A stretch of 49,719 bases of DNA, from the NCBI GenBank assembly GCA_964370395.1, contig CAYJIZ010000019.1:1-49719 (forward strand), read 5' to 3'. Of this stretch, positions 7,850 through 15,188 are shown one piece after another (positions within the stretch are counted from its first letter, which is position 1; every line of letters starts with the position of its first letter). Origin of the DNA: JBGUVL01 sp964370395 (GTDB taxonomy: Bacteria; Bacillota_I; Bacilli_A; Erysipelotrichales; Erysipelotrichaceae). The notes beneath the pieces were generated by a model that worked only from the letters and a program-made list of their open reading frames with translations, had not been told where the DNA came from and made no database searches. The translations under genes and the position numbers were made by a program.

Positions 7850-7906
7850 TCCAAATTCCTCCTATATGCTTTTTTTAGTTCCATTCGATACGAAATACTA
7901 ACATCA

Positions 7907-7935
7907 ATTATATACTAAATAACGACCATAAGAAA
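7907..7935 (-). promoter_or_regulatory. Possible promoter of nrdD
   Basis: Minus strand: TTTCTT (7930-7935), 17 bases, TATAAT (7907-7912). The -35 box is weak, so activation or another start is possible. The remainder of the gap (7936-8065) shows no gene. Confidence 0.35.
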
Positions 7936-8065
7936 CCGGTAAATCTGAAAACTTTGCCTCTGTTTTTCATTGTGTTTCAAATGATTTTCACTACTAGTTA
8001 TACATATTTTTTAGCATTAATACAAATGGTAAATAATGGGTTTTTCACAAAATATAACCTCATGA

Positions 8066-8099
8066 AATAAAAACAAGACATACCCCTTTGGCATGCCTT
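8066..8099 (-). terminator. Terminator of the bce operon
   Basis: Ten-bp stem with two G-U pairs (8075-8084 with 8090-8099), then TTGTTTTTATTT on the minus strand, just after the permease stop. Confidence 0.65.
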
Positions 8100-8107
8100 A
8101 TTTTATG

Positions 8108-10117
8108 TTATTTTTCCTGTATTATTTTTTTACTTGTTAGGTAAGTAACAAAGAAATAACCACCATAGATAATGACTAAGAATAGTGCTGTAAAGAAAAT
8201 AGATAGCAGAATTCTTTCATCAAAACGAATTGGTAATAATAAACTAGCGAATTTTATCCCAAAGAAAGAATGAACAATCGCTAATGCTAATGGTGTAAAG
8301 AAGAAGATCGCAATCTGTGTTCGCAAGGAATGATTGATCATTTTTTCATCAACACCAATTTTACGTAAAATCGCGTAGCGTTCTTTATTGTCACTGCTGT
8401 CACTTAATTCTTTTAACGCTAACACTGCTGCACTGGAAATCAAGAAGATGACCCCTAAGTACAATCCGATAAATGTTGTTACTGCCCCTAGCCCAATACT
8501 TGATTCATAAATCATTTTTTTGGTTGTAATCGTTGTCATATAATTCGAATTTTGTTCTATTTTACCTTCGAAGTGACCCATTATTTGCTCTTCTAATTTC
8601 GCAATCTCTTTCTCATCCTGTACCTTATAATTCCCAACCATTCTTTGTGAATAGGGTTGTAACTGCTCACTAACTTTATCAGGAACCAAATAAATTCCTG
8701 TATTCATTGGCGAAGGTGCCATATCAACAAATCCTGGCTTGCATTCATCATAACGCGACTTTAACTTCGTGTTTCCAATGGTAAGTTCTTTCCCTCTTGT
8801 TAAGTAATCATTACGCATACTAGACATTGCATCAAAGTCTGCAATAACGATGTACTCGTCTTTATTTAACTGGTAAGTAGGTTGTCCAAATATTTTTGCT
8901 ACATCGTTGTATTGCGAAATAGGAACAATGTACTCTATGTAATCTTCTAGCAAACCGTATCCTTTGTAACCTGGAACTGTTTCTGCATACGTTAATTCAG
9001 GATCTGTATAGGTTGTTACAATTTCGTATTTTGACAACACTTCTTTTTCATCCAATCCCTTTTCATTAAACACACGTAATACATCCGTATTCTTAAAAGC
9101 TTCCTCTTCGTAACTGAATATTTCAAACGTGAAATCAGCTGGTGCATACTCTTTTAAATCTTGTGTCATACTTTGGTTCATTGCCAATCCAGAAGACAAC
9201 ACACAAATGGTAACAAAAAGCATCAGGGAGATAACACTCATACTCACAACCGTGGTATTGGCTTTCGCATGCAATTGGCGAACCACAAACATATTAATAT
9301 TACGATTGTAGAAACGTTTGCTGCTTTGTGCAACTCGTAAAACAAATCCTGATAAGGAATAGAAGAATAAAATCGTTCCGATAATTCCTAAAATAACTGG
9401 TTTCCCTAAATCAGAAAAGTATCTTAATTCGGAGATGTTTGCTGTTACGATCCAATATGCATATGCTAGCATCGCAACTGCGATGATAAATACAATCAAA
9501 CACACCCACGTGTTTTTCATTTTAAACGTTTCGTTTTGCTTGTTTGCTTGAATCAACGTGATTAGCTTTGTTTTGGAGATATTCAACGTGTAAAGGAACA
9601 TCACCCCTACATAAATAACCGCAAAGAAAATCAGTGTCTTAATAAAAGCTCCATAGGAGAAAGTAAATGTGTATTGGCTCATATCAGCTTCAAATAAACC
9701 AGCGATGAACAATGACATGAATTGAGAAAGTAAAATACCTACTCCCAAACCGACACATAGTGATAAAAACCCAATAATCACCGTTTCCCACAATAAGATA
9801 TTAGCAATCGAGCGCTTGCTCATACCTAATAACATATAAATACCAAATTCTTTTTTACGTCGTTTCATTAAAAAGCGACTTGCATATACAATTAAGCATC
9901 CTAACACCACAACGACAAAGATGGATAGATAACTTAATAATTCGATAAGGATACCGACGATGTTCAACTTTGATTCATTTAGCATGACAATTGAACTGGA
10001 ACTTTCCATCGAGTTAAAAACATAGAAAATTGCCACACCTAATACTAAGGTAAAGAAATAGACGGCATAATCTTTGATGCTTTTCTTTATATTTTTAAAG
10101 GCGATTTTAAATAACAT
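8108..10117 (-). CDS. BceB-type ABC transporter permease (FtsX family)
   Basis: 669-residue permease of the BceAB group, which protects against cell-wall-active peptides such as bacitracin and also senses flux for its partner kinase. Ten hydrophobic segments are visible: one near the N-terminus, groups at about 50-260, a large extracellular domain of about 200 residues (roughly 310-530) and three at the end. The size and the big loop are typical of BceB. Its start overlaps the ATPase gene by 11 bases. The inducing peptide cannot be told from sequence. Confidence 0.9.
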   Translation of the reverse strand: MLFKIAFKNIKKSIKDYAVYFFTLVLGVAIFYVFNSMESSSSIVMLNESKLNIVGILIELLSYLSIFVVVVLGCLIVYASRFLMKRRKKEFGIYMLLGMSKRSIANILLWETVIIGFLSLCVGLGVGILLSQFMSLFIAGLFEADMSQYTFTFSYGAFIKTLIFFAVIYVGVMFLYTLNISKTKLITLIQANKQNETFKMKNTWVCLIVFIIAVAMLAYAYWIVTANISELRYFSDLGKPVILGIIGTILFFYSLSGFVLRVAQSSKRFYNRNINMFVVRQLHAKANTTVVSMSVISLMLFVTICVLSSGLAMNQSMTQDLKEYAPADFTFEIFSYEEEAFKNTDVLRVFNEKGLDEKEVLSKYEIVTTYTDPELTYAETVPGYKGYGLLEDYIEYIVPISQYNDVAKIFGQPTYQLNKDEYIVIADFDAMSSMRNDYLTRGKELTIGNTKLKSRYDECKPGFVDMAPSPMNTGIYLVPDKVSEQLQPYSQRMVGNYKVQDEKEIAKLEEQIMGHFEGKIEQNSNYMTTITTKKMIYESSIGLGAVTTFIGLYLGVIFLISSAAVLALKELSDSSDNKERYAILRKIGVDEKMINHSLRTQIAIFFFTPLALAIVHSFFGIKFASLLLPIRFDERILLSIFFTALFLVIIYGGYFFVTYLTSKKIIQEK

Positions 10118-10874
10118 CGTTTAACTCACCTCCAAGTAAGGAGACGACATCAATGATTTTATTGAAGAATTCTTTTCTTGTGTTATCCCCTCGATAAATC
10201 TCATTAAACACTTTCCCATCTTTAATGAAAATAACACGTTTGGCATAGCTTGCGGAAAAGGCATCATGTGTAACCATAAGAATGGTAGCTTGTAATGTTT
10301 CATTCAGGTGCACAAAACTTTCTAATAGCAAACGACTTGATTTGGAATCAAGTGCTCCAGTTGGTTCGTCCGCTAAAATAATTCTTGGATTAGTGACCAT
10401 TGCTCTTGCACATGCAACTCTTTGTTTTTGTCCACCAGACATTTGGTAAGGATATTTTGAAAGCTCTTCATCAATCCCTAATTGTTTTGCAATCTTGTGT
10501 ACTCTTTGTTCAATTTCTTTTGGTTTGCACTTTTGGATTGTTAATGCCAAAGCGATGTTTTCATACGCTGTTAGGGTATCCAATAAGTTGAAATCTTGAA
10601 AGATGAAACCTAATTGCTCACGACGAAATTTATTTAATGTGTTTCCTTTTAACGTAGTGATTTCATTTTCGTCAACTAAGATATGTCCACTTGTCACTCG
10701 ATCGATGGTAGAAATACAGTTTAATAATGTTGTTTTCCCACTACCACTCGCCCCCATAATCGCAACGAATTCTTGTTCTTTTACATCAAAGCTAATGTTA
10801 TCAATCGCTTTGGTGATGTTTCCTTTGTTTCCATAATATTTCTCAATATTCTTTATACGTAATACTTTTGTCAT
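10107..10874 (-). CDS. BceA-type ABC transporter ATP-binding protein
   Basis: 255-residue ATPase with Walker A GASGSGKTT, signature MSGGQKQR and Walker B IILADEPTG, of the MacB/BceA type. An upstream start would add 22 residues, but GTAGGAGGTATTACT places the start at MTKVLRIKN (10874). It energises the adjoining FtsX-type permease. A BceR-like operator lies about 70 bases upstream of its start, so the transporter genes probably have their own inducible promoter apart from the kinase-regulator pair. Confidence 0.93.
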   Translation of the reverse strand: MTKVLRIKNIEKYYGNKGNITKAIDNISFDVKEQEFVAIMGASGSGKTTLLNCISTIDRVTSGHILVDENEITTLKGNTLNKFRREQLGFIFQDFNLLDTLTAYENIALALTIQKCKPKEIEQRVHKIAKQLGIDEELSKYPYQMSGGQKQRVACARAMVTNPRIILADEPTGALDSKSSRLLLESFVHLNETLQATILMVTHDAFSASYAKRVIFIKDGKVFNEIYRGDNTRKEFFNKIIDVVSLLGGELNDVI

Positions 10875-10896
10875 AGTAATACCTCCTACATGTACT

Positions 10897-10902
10897 ATTA
10901 TA
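10897..10902 (-). promoter_or_regulatory. -10 box of the bceAB promoter
   Basis: TATAAT on the minus strand about 20 bases before the ATPase start. No good -35 box is present at 17 bases, as expected for a promoter that needs an activator bound at the operator about 45 bases further upstream. Confidence 0.5.
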
Positions 10903-10942
10903 AGGATTTCCCACTTGTGAACCATCGAATAATATGACAAAA

Positions 10943-10960
10943 CCTTACACTTTTGTAAGG
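10943..10960 (-). promoter_or_regulatory. BceR-type operator (TTACA-N4-TGTAA)
   Basis: Perfect inverted repeat CCTTACA-N4-TGTAAGG between the kinase stop and the bceA start; the core TTACA (10945-10949) and TGTAA (10954-10958) has exactly four bases between. This matches the TNACA-N4-TGTAA pattern I recall for BceR-like regulators. The same hairpin could also weaken read-through from the kinase gene. Confidence 0.7.
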
Positions 10961-10961
10961 T

Positions 10962-11978
10962 TTATTTTACGATATCTTGGATGTCTGTCAATGGGAAAAT
11001 AATTTTCACAATTGTTTTTTCATTCGGGATGGATTGGATCATAATCGCGTGGTGTAATTTGTCACATAGGCTTTTGCATAAATACAGACCTATCCCTGTT
11101 GATTTGTATTTTAAGCGTCCGTTTTCACCAGTGAATCCTTTTTCAAATACACGGTTGATATCATTTGATGAAATTCCAATTCCATTATCTTCTATGACCA
11201 AAATGACTTGATCACGTAATGCTTGTGCGTGAATTTTAATTTTCGCATTTTCTGGCTTTGCATATTTGATGCTATTTGCGATGATTTGTTGCAAGATAAA
11301 TAGCAACCATTTTGGATCAGTATAAACAGCATATTGTAAGTGGTCTAAATGAAGTTCAATTTTTTGGTAAATGAAGCTTTTTCGAAATCCTACGATTGCT
11401 TGATTTACCACATCTTGAAGTACGCACTCTTTTACCGTGTAGTCTTTTTCCACGTGTTCACTTCTGACATAAAATAACACTTGTTCTACTAAGTTTTCAA
11501 TTCGATTTAGTTCTTCCACTAAACTTACGCTTATCTCTGATTTATTGTTTTCAACAATCAAACGAGCAGCAGCCAGAGGAATTTTAATTTCATGAATCCA
11601 TAATTCTAAGTATTGCTTGAAATCATCAATTGTAAGTCGGTATGTTTTGATCTGATTAAGCATAGCCGTATTGATTTCGCAAAGGTATTCATATAATAAT
11701 ACACCTTCATAGTTACTTGGTTTTTCCATCATTTCATGGACTAAGTATTTTTGATCAATCTTATTCACTAACATTGCTAATTGTGAAAAAAGAATATTTG
11801 CTTTTCTATAGTCATGCACAAAAATGATGAAACCACTTATGATCATTGAAGTAAGCACTAAAATAAATGCTGCAACGTTAAGTTGAAAGACACACAAGCA
11901 AAAGAAGACAAATAAAATATTAAGAAAGTAAAAGAAGATGGGCATGATGTGATCTTTTAAATAGTCTTTGACACTCAT
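10962..11978 (-). CDS. BceS-type intramembrane-sensing histidine kinase
   Basis: 338-residue sensor kinase. Two membrane helices (about 13-32 and 35-54) are joined by almost no extracellular loop, the mark of kinases that sense through a BceAB transporter. The phosphorylated histidine is H129 in ELWIHEIKIPL; the ATP-binding domain has NSIKYA (N box), EDNGIGI (G1) and GLYLCK (G2). The start overlaps the regulator stop by four bases. It should phosphorylate the adjacent OmpR-type regulator. Confidence 0.9.
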   Translation of the reverse strand: MSVKDYLKDHIMPIFFYFLNILFVFFCLCVFQLNVAAFILVLTSMIISGFIIFVHDYRKANILFSQLAMLVNKIDQKYLVHEMMEKPSNYEGVLLYEYLCEINTAMLNQIKTYRLTIDDFKQYLELWIHEIKIPLAAARLIVENNKSEISVSLVEELNRIENLVEQVLFYVRSEHVEKDYTVKECVLQDVVNQAIVGFRKSFIYQKIELHLDHLQYAVYTDPKWLLFILQQIIANSIKYAKPENAKIKIHAQALRDQVILVIEDNGIGISSNDINRVFEKGFTGENGRLKYKSTGIGLYLCKSLCDKLHHAIMIQSIPNEKTIVKIIFPLTDIQDIVK

Positions 11979-12640
11979 GCGATAAGGTACCCTTGTCCAC
12001 GTTTTGTTTCAATTAGGGAATCATAACCTAGTTCTTCTAGTTTTTTACGTAAGCGATTGATGTTTACGGTTAATGTGTTGTCATCGACAAACTCGTCACT
12101 CCCCCATAAAAAATCCATAATTTCTTCACGTGCAATAATCGTTCCTTTGTTTTTTAGTAAGAAATATAATATTTTCGCTTCGTTTTTACTTAATTCGATT
12201 TCTTTGTCTGCAGCGATTAATACACTTCTAGATAAGTTTAATTGAATGCCTTGGTATTGAATAACAGACATATCCTTCGCATGAATACGTTTCATGATTG
12301 CTTCAATTCGCACCAATAAAATTTGTGGATTGTATGGTTTGGTGATATAGTCATCCGCACCATAACTCATTGAGATTAATTCATCCATTTCGCTATTGCG
12401 ACTGGTTACCATAATAATAGGGACGTCGCTTGTTTTGCGTACTTCACGGCATAAAAATTCGCCATTTAAGCCAGGAATGGAAATATCCATTAAAATCAAA
12501 TCTGCATCACTTTTGTTGATATAATCTAACGACTTGGAAAAATCGATTAGTTTATCAACTGTATATCCATTGTTTTCTAAAAATACTGCAAGTTCGTCTC
12601 GAATTACGTTATCGTCTTCTACAATTAAAATTTTGTACAT
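11975..12640 (-). CDS. BceR-type response regulator (OmpR family)
   Basis: 221 residues: receiver domain with the acidic pocket EDD (8-10), phosphorylation site D52, conserved T and K (MVTSRN, YITKPY), then an OmpR-type winged helix (about 125-220) ending in RLRKKLEELG and RGQGYLI. It is the first gene of the module and the likely ligand of the TTACA-N4-TGTAA site upstream of bceA. Confidence 0.93.
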   Translation of the reverse strand: MYKILIVEDDNVIRDELAVFLENNGYTVDKLIDFSKSLDYINKSDADLILMDISIPGLNGEFLCREVRKTSDVPIIMVTSRNSEMDELISMSYGADDYITKPYNPQILLVRIEAIMKRIHAKDMSVIQYQGIQLNLSRSVLIAADKEIELSKNEAKILYFLLKNKGTIIAREEIMDFLWGSDEFVDDNTLTVNINRLRKKLEELGYDSLIETKRGQGYLIA

Positions 12641-12658
12641 AGTTACCCCTCTTTTTTT

Positions 12659-12667
12659 ATCATACCA
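12659..12667 (-). promoter_or_regulatory. Promoter of the bceRS genes
   Basis: Extended -10 (TGG plus TATGAT) on the minus strand, about 20 bases ahead of the regulator start. The right end of the TnpB element lies only some 40-60 bases further upstream. Confidence 0.45.
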
Positions 12668-12704
12668 TAAAATGTTAGCTAATTCATCTTGGTTTTTTTA
12701 CTAT

Positions 12705-12845
12705 AAATTGGTGCCCTATTTCCTAGGTGAATAGAGCACCCTCCTTAACACGGGTTAGAGTTTATTTTAATGGGTGCTCTATCACCCGTCCCTAAACTGT
12801 ACCGTTGGTATTTAGGGCTGCTCTAAACGAGCGAAGTGCTATTTA
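12705..12845 (-). ncRNA. Predicted omega RNA / right end of the TnpB element
   Basis: Immediately after and overlapping the tnpB 3' end, the minus strand has a stem CCCTAAA/TTTAGGG and then a long hairpin of GGTGATAGAGCACCC with GGGTGCTCTATTCACC (one-base bulge) enclosing about 28 bases. Such nested hairpins at the 3' end of tnpB form the guide-RNA scaffold and transposon right end in IS200/IS605 elements. The exact guide boundary cannot be fixed from one copy. Confidence 0.6.
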
Positions 12846-13842
12846 AGATGTTAATTGCACCTACTAAGTCGCGATGTTTTTGAAAACCACATACACAGCG
12901 ATAACTTCTTCCTTTACTTGTATTGAGCCTTCCACAAGCAGGACATTTTTTTGATGTATTCTTTGGATTGATGTATTGGATGCGAATTCCTTCCAACCGC
13001 GCTTTATGCGCAATACAAAGTTGAAAACGATGATAAGACCATTCGTAAATTTCTTTACTCTGGTTTTTCATTACCCACTCTTGAAGACCTTTTAGTTTTT
13101 CCATTTTGATTAAATCAACATTGTGAGCAATCGCAAGATTGACAATCGCACGTGAGTAAGCGTGATCTAAATGGCTTTTCTTTCTGGATAGTTTGTGATT
13201 GAGTTTACGTAACGCCTTTGTATTGCGCTGTTTCACATATCTTTTGTACTTTGCCTTTATGCTTCTTTCTAAAAAGCGTATATGACGTCCATTTCCAATA
13301 AATTTAACTTTACCAGTTGAGAGGACGCAAACAGCCGGGACGCGTACGCCTAGATCGATTCCCATCGTGATTCCCGTTTTTTTTTGCTTCTTTTCACTAA
13401 CTAAGATTGTGAAGTATGCATAATAAAATTGATCAACACGGCGAATCTTTACACTACGCAAAACACATTCTTTTAAACGTCGGAATTGGTAATCCGTAAA
13501 CAGTAATCGTAGTGTTGTCTGTTTCTTTTGGAATGTAGGACCAAAATGAAGGATTAATAAATCTTGTTTCAATTCATAAGAAGCAGGATTCCAAATAGGG
13601 CTTACTGTGTAATTTTTGCTTACTCTTTTTAGCTTACTGACACGAAACCCTTCCTTCAAAACATTAATGCGTGAACAGACAGCAAGGTCAAGTGAGATTT
13701 CATTTTTATTAAGTGGATTTCCCATTCTTTTTAAATACATTGCTGCTCTTTTCACTTCACTTGTGAATGCATTGGTGTATTGTGTAAATAGCGACACATC
13801 TATTGATTCGTTATCAATCAATACTTTCATAGTAAGAAACAT
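12823..13842 (-). CDS. tnpB: TnpB, RNA-guided nuclease of an IS200/IS605-type element
   Basis: 339-residue OrfB/TnpB protein, ancestor-type relative of Cas12. The RuvC residues are present: D163 in GIDLGV, E248 in IKMEKL, D325 in HRDLVGAINI; the zinc ribbon has CPAC (300-303) and CVC (316-318). The AGGAGGTGATACA site fits the first ATG. No tnpA (Y1 transposase) is nearby, so it cannot move by itself. It is slightly shorter than the usual 360-400 aa. It is probably still able to bind its omega RNA. Confidence 0.88.
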   Translation of the reverse strand: MFLTMKVLIDNESIDVSLFTQYTNAFTSEVKRAAMYLKRMGNPLNKNEISLDLAVCSRINVLKEGFRVSKLKRVSKNYTVSPIWNPASYELKQDLLILHFGPTFQKKQTTLRLLFTDYQFRRLKECVLRSVKIRRVDQFYYAYFTILVSEKKQKKTGITMGIDLGVRVPAVCVLSTGKVKFIGNGRHIRFLERSIKAKYKRYVKQRNTKALRKLNHKLSRKKSHLDHAYSRAIVNLAIAHNVDLIKMEKLKGLQEWVMKNQSKEIYEWSYHRFQLCIAHKARLEGIRIQYINPKNTSKKCPACGRLNTSKGRSYRCVCGFQKHRDLVGAINILNSTSLV

Positions 13843-13915
13843 TGTATCACCTCCTACTAATATATATGCAATAATTTAAAAAATTCATAATATTTTCGAA
13901 AGTTTTTTTAAATTT

Positions 13916-13981
13916 GGAGAAGCTCGTGGGTTCGAGTCCCATCTGGACCATTCAAATCGCTCAGCTAAAACATAAAAAAAA
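13916..13981 (+). repeat. tRNA-Asp 3' fragment and flanking direct repeat (left copy)
   Basis: The first part matches the last ~35 bases of the tRNA-Asp at 19535-19610, including the T-arm GTGGGTTCGAGTCCC and acceptor ATCTGGACC. It is followed by about 30 bases shared with the right copy at 19461-19502; over 42 bases (13940-13981) only one difference is seen. The two copies bound the bacteriocin-like segment in direct orientation, like attachment-site remnants. Confidence 0.8.
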
Positions 13982-14192
13982 ACAGAGAAGAAAGATGACA
14001 ATAATTTAACCTTACTAAAACTCTCTAGAGTGATTTTACATTTCTAATTTCAACTTTCAAAATTTACACTTCGTTTATTTAAAATTCTAAAATTAATTGA
14101 ATTAAGTTACTTACATATCAAGAAGTTTTTTAATTTTTAAAATAACGAATTAATGTTACAGGAATCTATATAACTCATTTTGTAAATAATAA

Positions 14193-14234
14193 AGACGTAC
14201 TTTTAAATCTAGTTATAAAAGTATTCATTCGTCT
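14193..14234 (+). promoter_or_regulatory. Structured leader before a short ORF
   Basis: Nested inverted repeats AGACG/CGTCT (14193-14197, 14230-14234) and TACTTTTA/TAAAAGTA (14198-14205, 14216-14223) form an imperfect hairpin just before an AAGGAG ribosome binding site. It may control the short ORF at 14256. The rest of the 13982-14519 gap shows no other gene. Confidence 0.4.
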
Positions 14235-14255
14235 GATAAGAAAGGAGATAAAAAA

Positions 14256-14300
14256 TTGATATTATATTCTATTAATGATCCCTTTAATTTTCACAAATAA
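14256..14300 (+). CDS. Possible 14-residue micropeptide
   Basis: TTG start eight bases after AAGGAG, then 14 codons (MILYSINDPFNFHK) and TAA, twelve bases before a strong terminator. No family is recognised. It could be a leader peptide, a secreted signal or chance. Confidence 0.3.
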   Translation: MILYSINDPFNFHK

Positions 14301-14311
14301 CAAAGGTACAG

Positions 14312-14346
14312 AAAAAGGTGGATTTCATAAGCAAATCCACCTTTTT
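14312..14346. terminator. Strong bidirectional terminator
   Basis: Fourteen-bp perfect stem AAAAAGGTGGATTT (14312-14325) and AAATCCACCTTTTT (14333-14346) with a 7-base loop; A and T runs at the ends allow either direction. It closes the short plus-strand transcript and can stop the bacteriocin-like operon, whose last gene ends at 14520. Confidence 0.85.
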
Positions 14347-14519
14347 GTTTTCGTATAATCATGGTATTTTAGATTCTTTGATATTTTATGTTTCATCATT
14401 TTCATTAATGAAATCATACTTAGCTTCTAGAAACTAAAGTTAAGCTTATCACTTTTTTCTGATTTATTTACTTATTTATCGAATACCACTAATAAAGTAG
14501 AAGTCTTCCAACACTCAAA

Positions 14520-15188
14520 TTAATCATTAGCATCAAATAAATTTTCAGCATTTGTATTATTTCCTAGATGTATCGTTCTATCAGCGTAAGAACTAATATC
14601 CAAGTCGTGAGTAACCATTAAAATTGTTTTTCCCTGCTCTTTCAGTTTCAATAATAATTCAATTATTATTTTCTTATTTTCAAAATCCAAACTGCCAGTA
14701 GGTTCATCAGCTAATACTAATCTACATGGTTTCAATAATAATCTTGCAATAGCTATTCTTTGTTGTTCTCCACCAGAACACTTAAAAACTTCTTTATTCT
14801 CATACCCTTTTAAACCAACTATTTCCAACACTTCTTTTATTTTTGCATCTTTATCATCCATCTTTAAACAATCAACGCTTAACAACAAGTTGTAACGTAC
14901 TGTTTTATCTTCTAAAAGAGCAAAATTTTGAAATAAATAACCTACCTCATTTCGTAATATTTCAGTTGCTTGTTTTGAAAAGGGTTTAATATTCTTTTGA
15001 CTAAATAACTCAACTACTCCACTATCAGGTTTATCCAACAAACCAATGATATTTAATAAAGTTGATTTACCACAACCCGACTTTCCAACAATCGCAACAA
15101 ACTCGTTCTCTTTTATTTCTAACGACAAATTCTCAATTACATTTTGGGTACCAAATTTCTTGCTAATGTCGTTTAACTTAATAATCAT
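14520..15188 (-). CDS. Bacteriocin-export ABC ATPase (lactococcin 972 group)
   Basis: 222-residue ATPase with Walker A GKSGCGKSTLLN, signature CSGGEQQR and Walker B LVLADEPTG. The short length and pairing with the large membrane protein just upstream fit the ABC proteins of lactococcin-972-type loci. Its start overlaps the membrane-protein stop by four bases (ATGA), so the pair is translated together. It would supply energy for peptide export or self-protection. Confidence 0.8.
   Translation of the reverse strand: MIIKLNDISKKFGTQNVIENLSLEIKENEFVAIVGKSGCGKSTLLNIIGLLDKPDSGVVELFSQKNIKPFSKQATEILRNEVGYLFQNFALLEDKTVRYNLLLSVDCLKMDDKDAKIKEVLEIVGLKGYENKEVFKCSGGEQQRIAIARLLLKPCRLVLADEPTGSLDFENKKIIIELLLKLKEQGKTILMVTHDLDISSYADRTIHLGNNTNAENLFDAND

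Noticed and set aside
7850..7990. NrdR boxes upstream of nrdD
   Set aside because: Only AT-rich partial matches; no pair of ACACTATATATAGTGT-like boxes at helical spacing.
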